Source: Clostridium sp.
GTDB lineage: Bacteria > Bacillota > Clostridia > Clostridiales > Clostridiaceae
Assembly (NCBI RefSeq): GCF_021372645.1
Contig: NZ_JAJFUC010000026.1
Coordinates: 1-64,000 of the forward strand
Length of the DNA stretch: 64,000 bases
Direction of reading: 5' to 3'
Of this stretch, positions 15,968 through 26,054 are shown in pieces. Each line of letters starts with the position of its first letter. Position 1 is the first letter of the stretch. Below the pieces are notes generated by a model, which was not told the DNA's origin, did no database searches, and saw nothing but the letters and a program-made list of their open reading frames with translations. The position numbers and the translations under genes are program-made.

Positions 15968-18900
15968 ATGTTAGATATTAGAAGCGTATTCGTTGAAAAG
16001 AAAAAAGGATTTAATGTAGAAGCTCAAAGTTTATTAAATGATTTTAGAGATAACTTGGGAGTAGCAGATTTAGATGAGGTAAGACTTGTTAATAAATATG
16101 TTATTGCAGATATATCAGAAGAATATTATAAAAAGGCGTTACATACAATTTTTTCTGAAGCAACAGTAGACGTAGTTTACGAATCAGAATTACCAATGAA
16201 TGAAGGAGAAGTAGCTTTTGGAGTAGAATTTTTACCTGGCCAATATGACCAAAGAGCAGATTCAGCTTCTGAATGTTTGGCTCTTTTAACAGCAGAAGAT
16301 AAGGCAGAAATTAAATGTGCCAAAATAGTTATATTAAAAGGAAAACTTTCACCAAATAATATTGAAAAAATTAAAAATTACTATATTAATCCAGTTGATT
16401 CAAGAGAAGTAGATATAAATAGCAAAGATTTATCATCACTTTCAAACATACCTAAAGACGTCCAAATCTTAGATGAATTTACCAATAAATCATTAGATGA
16501 ATTAAAAGAATTTCATAGCGAACAAGGATTAGCTATGAGTATTGATGATCTTGTCATGATTCAAGATTATTTTAAAGAAGAAAAGAGAGATCCAAGTATA
16601 ACTGAAATTAAAGTTATAGATACATATTGGTCTGATCACTGTAGACACACAACATTCTCAACAATATTAGAAAATGTACATATAGAAGACAACAAATATA
16701 CAAATCCTATAAAAGCAAGTTATGAAGGATATATAAAATCAAGAGAATACGTATATGGAGAAAAAGAAAGAAGCAAAACTCTTATGGATATGGCTGTAAT
16801 TGCTATGAAAGAGCTAAGAAAAAGAGGAAAGCTTGAAGATTTAGATATTTCTGAAGAAATAAATGCGTGTTCAATTAATGTAAAAATTGAAACTGATAAA
16901 GGCATGGAAGATTATTTAGTAATGTTTAAAAATGAAACACATAATCATCCAACTGAAATTGAACCTTTTGGTGGAGCAGCAACTTGCCTTGGTGGTGCTA
17001 TAAGAGATCCGCTTTCAGGAAGAACTTATGTATATCAAGCAATGAGAGTTACAGGGTCAGCAGATCCAACAGTAGCAGTTGAAGATACTTTAGAAGGTAA
17101 GCTTCCTCAAAGAAAGATTGTTTTAGGTGCAGCTCATGGATATAGTTCATACGGAAATCAAATTGGTCTTGCAACAGGTCAAGTTGAAGAATTATATCAT
17201 CCTAATTATGCGGCTAAGAGAATGGAAGTTGGAGCAGTTATAGCAGCAGCGCCAAAGGAAAATGTTGTTAGAGAAGAACCAGCACTTGGAGATGTAATTA
17301 TCTTACTTGGTGGAAGAACAGGAAGAGATGGTGTAGGTGGAGCTACAGGTTCATCTAAGGAACATACAGTAGATTCAATAAATGAATGTGGAGCAGAAGT
17401 TCAAAAGGGGAATGCACCTACTGAAAGAAAAATTCAAAGATTATTTAGAAATGCAACAGTAGCAAAAATGATTAAGAGATGTAATGATTTTGGTGCAGGT
17501 GGAGTTTCAGTTGCAATTGGAGAGCTTTGCAGAGGATTAGATATAGATTTAGATAAGGTTCCTAAGAAATATGATGGATTAGATGGAACAGAACTTGCAG
17601 TTTCTGAATCACAAGAAAGAATGGCAGTTGTTGTAACAAAAGAAAATGCAGAAGAGTTTATAAGACTTTGTAATGAAGAGAATTTAGAAGCTAATTTAGT
17701 AGCAAATGTTACAGATACAGATAAATTAAGATTGTTCTGGAGAGGAAAACAAATTGTTGATTTAAAGAGAACTTTCTTAGATACAAATGGAGCTACTCAA
17801 AGAACAAATGTTACAGTTAAAGCACCTAATGAATATCCATATCTAGTAGCAGATATTAATGTTAAAGAAGAATGGATAAATAATTTAAAGAAATTAAATG
17901 TATCTTCTAAGCAAGGCTTAGCAGAAAGATTTGATGCAACTATTGGTCATGGAACTGTGCTTATGCCATTTGGAGGTAAATATGCAAAAACTCCAGCAGA
18001 AGGTATGGCAGCTAAAATTCCAGTAATTGATGGAGAAAGTAAAGATGCCACTTTAATGACATTTGGATTTAATCCTGAACTTGGTACTTGGAGCCCATAT
18101 CACATGGCATATTATGCAGTAATTGAAAGTATATCAAAACTTGCAGCTATGGGTGGAGATTATAAAAAAGCTAGATTAACTTTCCAAGAATATTTTGAAA
18201 AGTTAGGTTCAGAAAGCTCTAGATGGGGTAAACCATTTGCAGCATTACTTGGTGCTTATGAAGCTCAAATGGCATTTGAAACTGCAGCAATTGGTGGTAA
18301 AGATTCAATGTCAGGAAGCTTTGGAGATTTAGATGTACCTCCAACATTAGTATCTTTTGCAGTTGGAGTAGAAAAAGCTAAAAATATAATATCACCAGAA
18401 TTTAAAGAAGCAGGATCAAGCTTAGTTTTACTTCAAACTGAAAAGTTAGAAGATGGAACTATAAATATAGATAAACTTAAGAAAAACTTAGAATCATTAT
18501 ACCAATTAATCCAAAGTGGAAAAGTAATTTCAGCATCTGCTATTAAATATGGTGGAGTTTCAGAAGCTATTACTAAAATGACACTAGGAAATAGAATTGG
18601 GGCAGAAATTGAAAACTTAACTAAAGATGAATTATTTGCATTTAACTATGGAACTATAATACTAGAAGTTAAAAATGGTATTAACATAGGAGAAGAATTT
18701 AAGGATTGTTTATATAAAGAAGTTGGTAAGACAATAAGTTCACCATCTATAATTTCTAAAGAATATGATTTAAATTTAAATGTTGAAGCTTTAGAAAAGA
18801 CTTATGAAGAAAAATTAAGTCCAGTATTTGCAATAAAAACTAAAGATGTTGAAGGAAAAGTAGAAACTGTTTTATATGACAAAAAGTCAACACTTTCTCC

Positions 18901-19714
18901 TAAGATTAAAGTAGCTAAACCAAAAGTTGTAATTCCAGTATTCCCAGGAAATAACTGTGAATATGATTGCGCTAGAGCTTTTGAAATAGAAGGAGCAGAA
19001 GTTACTCAAGTAGTATTTAGAAATATTACTAAAGAAGCACTTAATGAATCAATTGAAAGACTTGCAAAAGAAATAAGTACTGCTCAAATTCTTATGATTC
19101 CAGGTGGATTCTCAGCAGGGGATGAACCAGATGGTTCAGGTAAATTTATTGCTAATGCTCTTAGAAATGAAAAGATAAGCAATTCTGTAATGGAATTACT
19201 TAAGAATAGAGATGGATTAGCTCTTGGTATTTGTAACGGCTTCCAAGCATTAATTAAGTTAGGATTAGTTCCATATGGAGAAATAGTAGATATAAAAGAA
19301 GATATGGCAACATTAACTTATAACAATATAGATAGACATATGTCTTCAATTATAAGTACAAAAGTAGTATCTAATAAATCACCTTGGTTTAGTGAAGTTA
19401 ACTTAGGAGATAGACATTCAGTTGCAATTTCACATGGAGAAGGAAGATTTGTTGCTCCAGAAAGTTTAATCAAAGAATTAATTGCTAATGGGCAAGTGGC
19501 AACTCAATATGTTGACTTTGACGGAAATGTATCTTTAAATATGCCATTTAATCCAAATGGTTCAATGTATGGAATTGAAGGTATAACAAGTCCAGATGGA
19601 AGAGTTTTAGGTAAGATGGCTCATAGTGAAAGAATTGGAACAGATCTTTATAGAAATATTCCAGGAGACTTTGATCAAAAGATATTCAAAGCAGGAGTAA
19701 ATTATTTTAGATAA
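15968..19714 (+). CDS. purL: Phosphoribosylformylglycinamidine synthase, single-chain
   Basis: A 1248-residue FGAM synthase that converts FGAR, glutamine and ATP to FGAM, step 4 of purine synthesis. It is the long fused form (PurS-like N-terminus, two AIRS-type synthetase halves, C-terminal class I glutaminase), unlike the three-subunit PurSLQ of Bacillus. Visible landmarks are DTYWSDHCRHTTF near residue 217, KNETHNHPTEIEPFGGA near residue 320, and the glutaminase nucleophile in ALGICNGFQAL near residue 1085, with HGEGR further on. It is first in the pur operon, with SD TTGGAGG. Confidence 0.96.
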   Translation: MLDIRSVFVEKKKGFNVEAQSLLNDFRDNLGVADLDEVRLVNKYVIADISEEYYKKALHTIFSEATVDVVYESELPMNEGEVAFGVEFLPGQYDQRADSASECLALLTAEDKAEIKCAKIVILKGKLSPNNIEKIKNYYINPVDSREVDINSKDLSSLSNIPKDVQILDEFTNKSLDELKEFHSEQGLAMSIDDLVMIQDYFKEEKRDPSITEIKVIDTYWSDHCRHTTFSTILENVHIEDNKYTNPIKASYEGYIKSREYVYGEKERSKTLMDMAVIAMKELRKRGKLEDLDISEEINACSINVKIETDKGMEDYLVMFKNETHNHPTEIEPFGGAATCLGGAIRDPLSGRTYVYQAMRVTGSADPTVAVEDTLEGKLPQRKIVLGAAHGYSSYGNQIGLATGQVEELYHPNYAAKRMEVGAVIAAAPKENVVREEPALGDVIILLGGRTGRDGVGGATGSSKEHTVDSINECGAEVQKGNAPTERKIQRLFRNATVAKMIKRCNDFGAGGVSVAIGELCRGLDIDLDKVPKKYDGLDGTELAVSESQERMAVVVTKENAEEFIRLCNEENLEANLVANVTDTDKLRLFWRGKQIVDLKRTFLDTNGATQRTNVTVKAPNEYPYLVADINVKEEWINNLKKLNVSSKQGLAERFDATIGHGTVLMPFGGKYAKTPAEGMAAKIPVIDGESKDATLMTFGFNPELGTWSPYHMAYYAVIESISKLAAMGGDYKKARLTFQEYFEKLGSESSRWGKPFAALLGAYEAQMAFETAAIGGKDSMSGSFGDLDVPPTLVSFAVGVEKAKNIISPEFKEAGSSLVLLQTEKLEDGTINIDKLKKNLESLYQLIQSGKVISASAIKYGGVSEAITKMTLGNRIGAEIENLTKDELFAFNYGTIILEVKNGINIGEEFKDCLYKEVGKTISSPSIISKEYDLNLNVEALEKTYEEKLSPVFAIKTKDVEGKVETVLYDKKSTLSPKIKVAKPKVVIPVFPGNNCEYDCARAFEIEGAEVTQVVFRNITKEALNESIERLAKEISTAQILMIPGGFSAGDEPDGSGKFIANALRNEKISNSVMELLKNRDGLALGICNGFQALIKLGLVPYGEIVDIKEDMATLTYNNIDRHMSSIISTKVVSNKSPWFSEVNLGDRHSVAISHGEGRFVAPESLIKELIANGQVATQYVDFDGNVSLNMPFNPNGSMYGIEGITSPDGRVLGKMAHSERIGTDLYRNIPGDFDQKIFKAGVNYFR

Positions 19715-19877
19715 TGCACAATGAAGGAACAAATTTGAAAAAACTCTATATGCATTGTTGATGGAAGTACTAGAATATAAGAATATAAAAAGAAAAACAT
19801 AAAAAGGCTTAATAATATAACAATTTATAGTAATAATGTGGCTTGAGCGCAAATCATAAAAAAATGGGGAGTATAAG

Positions 19878-20357
19878 ATGCAAGTAGCAATATTTTTTGG
19901 GAGTAAATCAGATACGGAAGTTATGAGAGGAGCTGCAAATGCTTTAAAGGAATTTGGAATAGAATATAAGGCATTTGTTCTTTCAGCTCATAGAGTTCCA
20001 GAGAAATTAGAAGAAACATTAGAAGAAATTCAAGCACAAGGATGTCAAGTTATAATTGCTGGAGCTGGTCTTGCAGCACATTTACCAGGTGTTATAGCAT
20101 CAAAGACAATACTTCCTGTAATAGGAGTTCCTGTTAAAGCTGCGCTTGAAGGTGTTGATGCATTGTATTCTATAGTACAAATGCCAAAATCAATTCCAGT
20201 TGCAACTGTTGGAATTAATAACAGTTACAATGCAGGAATGTTAGCTGTTCAAATGTTATCAGTTAATAATGAAGAATTAAAAAACAAATTAAAACAATTT
20301 AGAATAGATATGAAGAAAAAGTTTATTGAGGAAAATGCGGAAGGAGTAGAACTATAA
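19878..20357 (+). CDS. purE: N5-carboxyaminoimidazole ribonucleotide mutase
   Basis: This 159-residue class I PurE moves the carboxyl group of N5-CAIR to give CAIR. The N-terminal [18 protein letters not shown] and the SAHRVPEKL segment with its catalytic His are clear. There is no purK in the window: the operon goes straight to purC, so either purK is elsewhere or CO2-derived AIR carboxylation is used. SD GGGGAG precedes the ATG, and the stop overlaps the purC start by one base. Confidence 0.95.
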   Translation: MQVAIFFGSKSDTEVMRGAANALKEFGIEYKAFVLSAHRVPEKLEETLEEIQAQGCQVIIAGAGLAAHLPGVIASKTILPVIGVPVKAALEGVDALYSIVQMPKSIPVATVGINNSYNAGMLAVQMLSVNNEELKNKLKQFRIDMKKKFIEENAEGVEL

Positions 20358-21064
20358 TGGAAAAATTAGAAATGATGTATGAAGGAAAAGCAAAGAAGAT
20401 TTACGCAACGGATAAGGCTGATGAAGTAATTGTATATTACAAAGATGATGCAACAGCATTTAATGGAGAAAAGAAAGGTCAAATCGAAGATAAAGGTGTT
20501 ATGAACAACGCTATAACTTCACTTATATTTGAATTATTAGAAAAAGAAGGAGTTAGAACTCACTTCATAGAAAAATTAAATGATAGAGAACAATTATGTA
20601 AGAAGGTTGAAATAGTACCACTTGAAGTAATCGTAAGAAATGTTGCTGCAGGAAGCATGGCTAAGAGATTAGGTCTTGAGGAAGGATTTAAGCTTAAGAC
20701 TACTGTATTTGAATTATCATACAAAGACGATTCATTAGGAGATCCACTAATAAATGATTACCATGCAGTTGGGATTGGAGCTACTACTTTTGAAGAATTA
20801 AAAGAAATCTATGCTATGACAGCAAAAATTAACGATGTATTAAAAGCTGTATTTAAAGAACAAAACATTAACTTAATTGACTTTAAGATTGAATTCGGTA
20901 GATTACCTGATGGAACAGTAGTGTTAGCTGATGAAATTTCACCAGATACTTGTAGATTCTGGGATGCAACTACAGGTGAAAAATTAGACAAAGATAGATT
21001 TAGAAGAGATTTAGGCAATGTTAAAGATGCTTATGTTGAAATATTAAAGAGAATTTCAAAATAA
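20357..21064 (+). CDS. purC: SAICAR synthetase
   Basis: A 235-residue phosphoribosylaminoimidazole-succinocarboxamide synthase joining CAIR and aspartate with ATP. It begins [13 protein letters not shown] after a short lead and carries [21 protein letters not shown] and the [12 protein letters not shown] motif. Length is standard. It is coupled to purE (start overlaps purE stop). The next 220 bp are a palindromic element before purF, so ribosomes must re-initiate there. Confidence 0.95.
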   Translation: MEKLEMMYEGKAKKIYATDKADEVIVYYKDDATAFNGEKKGQIEDKGVMNNAITSLIFELLEKEGVRTHFIEKLNDREQLCKKVEIVPLEVIVRNVAAGSMAKRLGLEEGFKLKTTVFELSYKDDSLGDPLINDYHAVGIGATTFEELKEIYAMTAKINDVLKAVFKEQNINLIDFKIEFGRLPDGTVVLADEISPDTCRFWDATTGEKLDKDRFRRDLGNVKDAYVEILKRISK

Positions 21065-21287
21065 TGCACAATTATCAATGCACAATTATCAATGTATAAT
21101 TAAGGAATAAAATCCTGCGGATTTTGAAAAAATATGCACTTTAGAAAAAGAGCATTAAGAACTAAAAGAAATTCCACAGGAAAAGTGAGAATCAAAATCT
21201 TTGATTTGGCTCTTTTAACTTTCGCTTTAGAGCTTTCATCCATAGTTGAACATTTATAATTGACAATTGAGCATTGAATATTGTGCA
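21065..21287. repeat. MITE-like palindromic element between purC and purF
   Basis: The 223-bp non-coding insert starts directly after the purC stop. Its ends are about 33-nt inverted repeats with few mismatches (left TGCACAATTATCAATGCACA; the complement of the right end reads TGCACAATATTCAATGCTCA). Internal parts include a small ATCCTGCGGAT palindrome. No ORF. It shares core sequence with the fabH-acpP spacer. Confidence 0.65.
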
Positions 21288-21319
21288 GTGTTTTAATTAA
21301 TTATGAAAGGATTGTGTAT

Positions 21320-22735
21320 ATGAGTAATCCAAATTTTGAATTAATAATGGATCCAAGTAATGATAAATTTAAGGATGAGTGTGGAGTTTTTGGTGTTTAT
21401 GCAAATAATCCTATAGATGTTGCATCTATGACTTATTATGGACTTTATGCCCTTCAACATAGGGGACAAGAAAGTGCAGGAATAGCAGTTGCAGATGGGG
21501 AAAAAATTGATATACATAAAGGATTAGGATTAATTACAGAAGCATTTAAATCAGAGGATTTAGAAAAGTTAAAGGGACATATAGCTATCGGCCATGTGAG
21601 ATATTCAACTGCTGGGGGAAAAGGGATTGAAAATGCGCAGCCTATATTAGCTACATCAAAAATGGGACCAATAGCTATGGCTCACAACGGAACTTTGGTA
21701 AATGCTGATGTAATAAAAGAATTACTTGAAGATGGAGGACAAATTTTTCACACTTCAACAGATTCAGAAGTAATTTCTTGTCTTATAGCAAGAAGTGCAA
21801 AAAAAGGCTTTGCAAAAGCAGTAGTTGATGCTATGTCAGCTATTAGAGGATCATTTGCATTGACTATTATGTCAAAGGATAAATTAATTGGAGCTAGAGA
21901 TCCTCATGGAATAAGACCACTTTGTCTTGGTAAAATTGATGAAGGTTATGTGCTTTCTTCAGAAAGTTGTGCACTTGATGCAATAGGCGCTGAACTTGTA
22001 AGAGATATAGAACCAGGAGAAATAGTTATAATAGATGCAGAAGGTGTGCATTCATATAGATATTCTGAAAATACTCAGTGTCAAACTTGTGCTTTCGAAT
22101 ATATATATTTTGCTAGACCAGATTCAAGAATTGATGGACTTGAAGTTCATACAACAAGAATAAAAGCAGGAGAACAATTATTTAAGGAACATCCAATAAA
22201 GGCAGACTTAGTTATTGCTGTACCAGATTCAGGAATACCAGCAGCTATAGGATATGCAAAGGCATCTGGAATACCTTATGATACTGGATTTATTAAAAAT
22301 AGATATGTTGGAAGAACTTTCATATCACCATCTCAAGAAATAAGAGAAAGAGCAGTTGCTGTGAAATTAAATCCATTAAAGGTAAACCTGGAAGGCAAGA
22401 GCGTTATACTTATTGATGATTCAATAGTAAGAGGTACTACTTCAAAACATTTAGTTGAATCTCTAAGACATGCAGGTGTAAAAGAAGTTAACTTCTTAAT
22501 TGCATCGCCAGGTGTTAAGTATCCATGTTACTTTGGAATAGATACTCCTTATAGAAGCGAGCTTGTTGCTGCTAATAATACTGTGGAAGGAATCAGAGAT
22601 ATGATTGGAGCAGATTATTTAGGCTACTTAAGTGAAGAAGGCGTTTATAAGAGTTGCGAAGGAAAAGAAGGATTCTGCATGGGATGCTTTAATGGGGTTT
22701 ATCCAGTTGCAGCACCAGTAGAAAAGCCACTATAA
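21320..22735 (+). CDS. purF: Amidophosphoribosyltransferase
   Basis: A 471-residue enzyme making phosphoribosylamine from PRPP and glutamine, the committed step of purine synthesis. An N-terminal propeptide of about 20 residues precedes DECGVFGVY, with Cys21 as the likely glutaminase nucleophile after processing. A phosphoribosyltransferase PRPP loop, VILIDDSIVRGTTSKH, lies in the C-terminal half. Cys residues near 279 and in CEGKEGFCMGC at the C-terminus fit the Fe-S-containing Bacillus type. I start at MSNPNFELI with AAAGGA upstream; the frame is open 13 codons further up. Confidence 0.95.
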   Translation: MSNPNFELIMDPSNDKFKDECGVFGVYANNPIDVASMTYYGLYALQHRGQESAGIAVADGEKIDIHKGLGLITEAFKSEDLEKLKGHIAIGHVRYSTAGGKGIENAQPILATSKMGPIAMAHNGTLVNADVIKELLEDGGQIFHTSTDSEVISCLIARSAKKGFAKAVVDAMSAIRGSFALTIMSKDKLIGARDPHGIRPLCLGKIDEGYVLSSESCALDAIGAELVRDIEPGEIVIIDAEGVHSYRYSENTQCQTCAFEYIYFARPDSRIDGLEVHTTRIKAGEQLFKEHPIKADLVIAVPDSGIPAAIGYAKASGIPYDTGFIKNRYVGRTFISPSQEIRERAVAVKLNPLKVNLEGKSVILIDDSIVRGTTSKHLVESLRHAGVKEVNFLIASPGVKYPCYFGIDTPYRSELVAANNTVEGIRDMIGADYLGYLSEEGVYKSCEGKEGFCMGCFNGVYPVAAPVEKPL

Positions 22736-22772
22736 ATATCTAAAGATCATCTTGAAAGGTAGGAATTAATAA

Positions 22773-23774
22773 ATGATTACTTACAAAGAAGCCGGAGTTA
22801 ATATAGAAGAAGGATACAAATCAGTTAAATTAATAAAAGAATATGCAGCTAGAACTATGAGTGAGTATGTTTTAAATGGACTTGGTAGTTTTGCAGGAAT
22901 GGTTGAATTACCATCAGGATATGAAAAGCCAGTTTTAGTTTCAGGAACTGATGGAGTAGGAACTAAACTTGAAATTGCATTTAAAAACAAGAAATATGAT
23001 ACAGTTGGAATTGACTGTGTTGCTATGTGTGTAAATGATATTTTATGTCATGGAGCAAAACCATTATTCTTCTTAGATTACATAGCTTGTGGAAAGCTTG
23101 AAGCAGAAGTTGCATCGAATTTAGTTAAAGGTATATCAGATGGATGTGTAGATTCTGATTGTGCTTTAATTGGGGGAGAAACAGCAGAAATGCCAGGTTT
23201 TTATTCTGATGGAGAATATGATATGGCAGGATTTGCAGTAGGTATTGCAGATAAAGATAAAATCATAAACGGTAGCAAGATTGAAGAGGGGGATAAATTA
23301 ATAGGTATTGCTTCTTCTGGTGTTCATTCTAATGGTTATTCATTAATTAGAAAAGTATTCCCTGATTTAAATGAAGAATTTAATGGTGAAGAAGTATGGA
23401 AGACTTTAATTACTCCAACTAAGATTTATGTAAAACCGATACTTAAATTATTAGAAAGCTATGAAATTAAAGGAATGGCTCATGTTACTGGTGGAGGATT
23501 TATTGAAAATGTTCCAAGAATGTTTAATGGTGGAGACTTTACAGCTGTAATTAACAAAGATTCGTATCCACTTCCAGCTATATTTGAAAGAATTATTGAA
23601 AAAGGTGTAGATAAAGATCATATGTACAATACCTTCAATATGGGAATTGGATTTGTTCTTGCTGTTAAAGAGGCAGATGTGGCACCTATTATAAAAGCTT
23701 TAGTAGAAATGGGAGAAAAAGCTTATGAAATAGGATATGTAACATCTGGAGGTGAAGGTATTTGTTTAAAATAG
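22773..23774 (+). CDS. purM: Phosphoribosylformylglycinamidine cyclo-ligase (AIR synthetase)
   Basis: A 333-residue AIRS-family enzyme that cyclises FGAM to AIR with ATP. Typical segments are YKEAGVNIEEGYK at the start, SGTDGVGTKLEIAF near residue 53, CVNDILCHGAKPLFFLDY near residue 87 and GGETAEMPGFY near residue 135. The length matches the family. The last codons overlap the purN start by 13 nt, so the two genes are translationally coupled. SD AAAGGTAGG precedes the ATG. Confidence 0.95.
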   Translation: MITYKEAGVNIEEGYKSVKLIKEYAARTMSEYVLNGLGSFAGMVELPSGYEKPVLVSGTDGVGTKLEIAFKNKKYDTVGIDCVAMCVNDILCHGAKPLFFLDYIACGKLEAEVASNLVKGISDGCVDSDCALIGGETAEMPGFYSDGEYDMAGFAVGIADKDKIINGSKIEEGDKLIGIASSGVHSNGYSLIRKVFPDLNEEFNGEEVWKTLITPTKIYVKPILKLLESYEIKGMAHVTGGGFIENVPRMFNGGDFTAVINKDSYPLPAIFERIIEKGVDKDHMYNTFNMGIGFVLAVKEADVAPIIKALVEMGEKAYEIGYVTSGGEGICLK

Positions 23775-24373
23775 CAGTCTTAGTTTCAGGTGGAGGAACA
23801 GACCTTCAATCTGTAATAGACGCAGTAGAAAATAAATATATTAACGGTAAAATAGAAATGGTTATCGGAAGCCGCGATAATATTTATGCTTTGGAGAGAG
23901 CGAAAAAACATAATATAGATGCTTTTGTTGTCAGTAGAAAAGAGTATGGAGAAGAATCTTCAAACAAGATCTTAGAATTAACAAAGGGGAAAGTTGATTT
24001 AATAGTTCTTGCAGGATTTTTAGCAATTTTAGATGGAGAAATATTAAAAGAATTTAATAATAAAATTATAAATATTCATCCGTCTTTAATTCCTTCTTTT
24101 TGTGGACCTGGAATGTACGGATTAAAGGTTCATGAAGCTGTAATTAAAAGTGGAGTAAGATTTTCAGGGTGTACAGTACACTTTGTAAATTCAGAAGTTG
24201 ATGGAGGATCAATACTTCTTCAAGAAGTGGTACCAGTTTATTTTGAAGATGATGCAGAAGCACTTCAAAAAAGAATTTTAGAAAAAGAACATGTAATACT
24301 ACCTAAGGCAATAAAATTACTTAGTGAAAATAAAATACAAGTAATTGATGGTAGAGTTAAGATTGAAGAATAG
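23762..24373 (+). CDS. purN: Glycinamide ribonucleotide formyltransferase
   Basis: A 203-residue GAR transformylase transferring a formyl group from 10-formyl-THF. It has the N-terminal [17 protein letters not shown] loop, the catalytic region [25 protein letters not shown] (Asn and His visible) and [17 protein letters not shown] with the active-site Asp. The start is a TTG inside the end of purM, with SD GGAGGTG 6-8 nt upstream. A purH start follows after 13 nt. Confidence 0.94.
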   Translation: MFKIAVLVSGGGTDLQSVIDAVENKYINGKIEMVIGSRDNIYALERAKKHNIDAFVVSRKEYGEESSNKILELTKGKVDLIVLAGFLAILDGEILKEFNNKIINIHPSLIPSFCGPGMYGLKVHEAVIKSGVRFSGCTVHFVNSEVDGGSILLQEVVPVYFEDDAEALQKRILEKEHVILPKAIKLLSENKIQVIDGRVKIEE

Positions 24374-24386
24374 AGGAGGCCTTTTC

Positions 24387-25895
24387 GTGAAAAAGAGAGC
24401 TTTAATAAGTGTATTTGATAAAGATGGAGTTTTAGATTTTGCTAAATTTTTAGTATCTAAAGATATTGAAATTGTATCAACAGGGGGGACTTATAAATAC
24501 TTAAAAGAAAATGGCTTGGATGTAATTGAAATTAATGAAGTTACTAACTTTCCTGAAATGTTAGATGGAAGAGTTAAGACTCTTCATCCATTAGTTCATG
24601 CAGGAATTCTTGCTATAAGAGATAATGAAGAACATATGAATACATTAAAGGGAAGAGAGATTCATACTATAGATTATGTAGTAGTAAATCTTTATCCATT
24701 CTTTGAAAAAGTTAAAGAAGACTTAGAATTTGAAGAAAAGGTTGAATTTATAGATATCGGTGGTCCTACAATGCTTAGAGCTGCTGCAAAGAATTTCCAA
24801 GATGTTGTAGTAATTTCTGATAAAAATGACTATAAAGTTGTTATGGAAGAAATTGAAGCAAACGGTGAAACTACTTTAAAGACTAAAAAGAAATTGGCAG
24901 GTAAGGTATTTAATCTTATGAGTGCTTATGATGGAGCTATTTCTAATTTCTTATTAGCTGATGATGAGGAAGAATATCCAGAATATCTTTCAGTTTCATA
25001 TAAGAAGATGCAAGGACTTCGATATGGTGAAAATTCACATCAAAGTGCAGCAGTTTATTCTTCAACAATGTTTGATGGTGCAATGAATACATTTGAAATG
25101 TTAAATGGTAAAGAATTATCTTACAATAATTTTAAAGACTGTGATATTGCTTGGAAATGTGCTAATGAATTTGATGAACCAGCATGTTGTGCTTTAAAAC
25201 ATAATACACCATGTGGAGTTGCGGTTGGTACAGATGCTTATGAAGCATATATGAAAGCTTATGAAGTAGACCCTACTTCAATCTTCGGAGGAATTGTTGC
25301 CTTTAACAGAAAAGTAGATAAGAAAACTGCTGAAGAAATGGTTAAGATTTTCTTAGAAGTTATAGCAGCACCAGAATACGATGAAGATGCTTTAGAAGTA
25401 TTAAAAACTAAAAAGAATTTAAGAGTTCTTAAGTTTAATAGTACTCCAAAATCTGATAAATATATGGTTACAGTTGACGGAGCAATATTAGTTCAAGAAG
25501 AAGATAGCAAATTAATTGAAGAAATAAAAGTTGTAACTGAAGTTAAACCAACTGATGAAGAAATGAGAGATTTATTATTTGGTATGAAGGTAGTTAAATA
25601 TGTTAAATCTAATGCTATAGTTGTTGCTCATAATGGAATAGCTCTTGGAATTGGTGGAGGTCAAGTTAATAGAATTTGGCCAACAGAAGATGCTCTAAAA
25701 AGGGGAAAAGGGGCTACAATCTTAGCTTCTGATGCTTTCTTTCCATTTAGGGACGTAGTAGATCAAGCTGCAAAAGCTGGTATTAAAGCTATAATCCAAC
25801 CAGGTGGATCTATGAGAGACCAAGAATCAATAGATGCTTGTAATGAACATGGAATTGCAATGGTGTTTACAGGATATAGACATTTTAAACACTAA
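24387..25895 (+). CDS. purH: AICAR transformylase / IMP cyclohydrolase
   Basis: A bifunctional enzyme of 502 residues that completes IMP synthesis. The N-terminal MGS-like cyclohydrolase domain (to about 190) starts [17 protein letters not shown] and contains [17 protein letters not shown]. The C-terminal transformylase has [11 protein letters not shown] and the [19 protein letters not shown] region. The start is GTG with AGAGGAGG 7 nt upstream; an in-frame ATG 14 codons earlier lies within purN and lacks an SD. Confidence 0.95.
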   Translation: MKKRALISVFDKDGVLDFAKFLVSKDIEIVSTGGTYKYLKENGLDVIEINEVTNFPEMLDGRVKTLHPLVHAGILAIRDNEEHMNTLKGREIHTIDYVVVNLYPFFEKVKEDLEFEEKVEFIDIGGPTMLRAAAKNFQDVVVISDKNDYKVVMEEIEANGETTLKTKKKLAGKVFNLMSAYDGAISNFLLADDEEEYPEYLSVSYKKMQGLRYGENSHQSAAVYSSTMFDGAMNTFEMLNGKELSYNNFKDCDIAWKCANEFDEPACCALKHNTPCGVAVGTDAYEAYMKAYEVDPTSIFGGIVAFNRKVDKKTAEEMVKIFLEVIAAPEYDEDALEVLKTKKNLRVLKFNSTPKSDKYMVTVDGAILVQEEDSKLIEEIKVVTEVKPTDEEMRDLLFGMKVVKYVKSNAIVVAHNGIALGIGGGQVNRIWPTEDALKRGKGATILASDAFFPFRDVVDQAAKAGIKAIIQPGGSMRDQESIDACNEHGIAMVFTGYRHFKH

Positions 25896-26040
25896 TGTTA
25901 ATAATCAATGTTCAGTGGTCAATTTTCAATGAATGAGTTCTTGAAGAACTTCGAAATGTGTTTTATAAATACAATAAGTACATAATTGATAATTGATAAT
26001 TGAAATTTGAAAATTGGGCATTAAAAATTGATAATTGTTT
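25896..26040. repeat. Palindromic AT-rich spacer between purH and purD
   Basis: Non-coding spacer made of repeated CAATT/AATTG units. The right half repeats AATTGATAATTG-type words, and its complement resembles the left half (AATCAATGTTCAGTGGTCAA). It looks like a decayed relative of the purC-purF element. Confidence 0.4.
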
Positions 26041-26054
26041 TGGAGGTATATTAT

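Noticed and set aside
21065..21287. CRISPR array or tandem repeat
   Set aside because: Repeats are inverted and irregular, without equal-length spacers.
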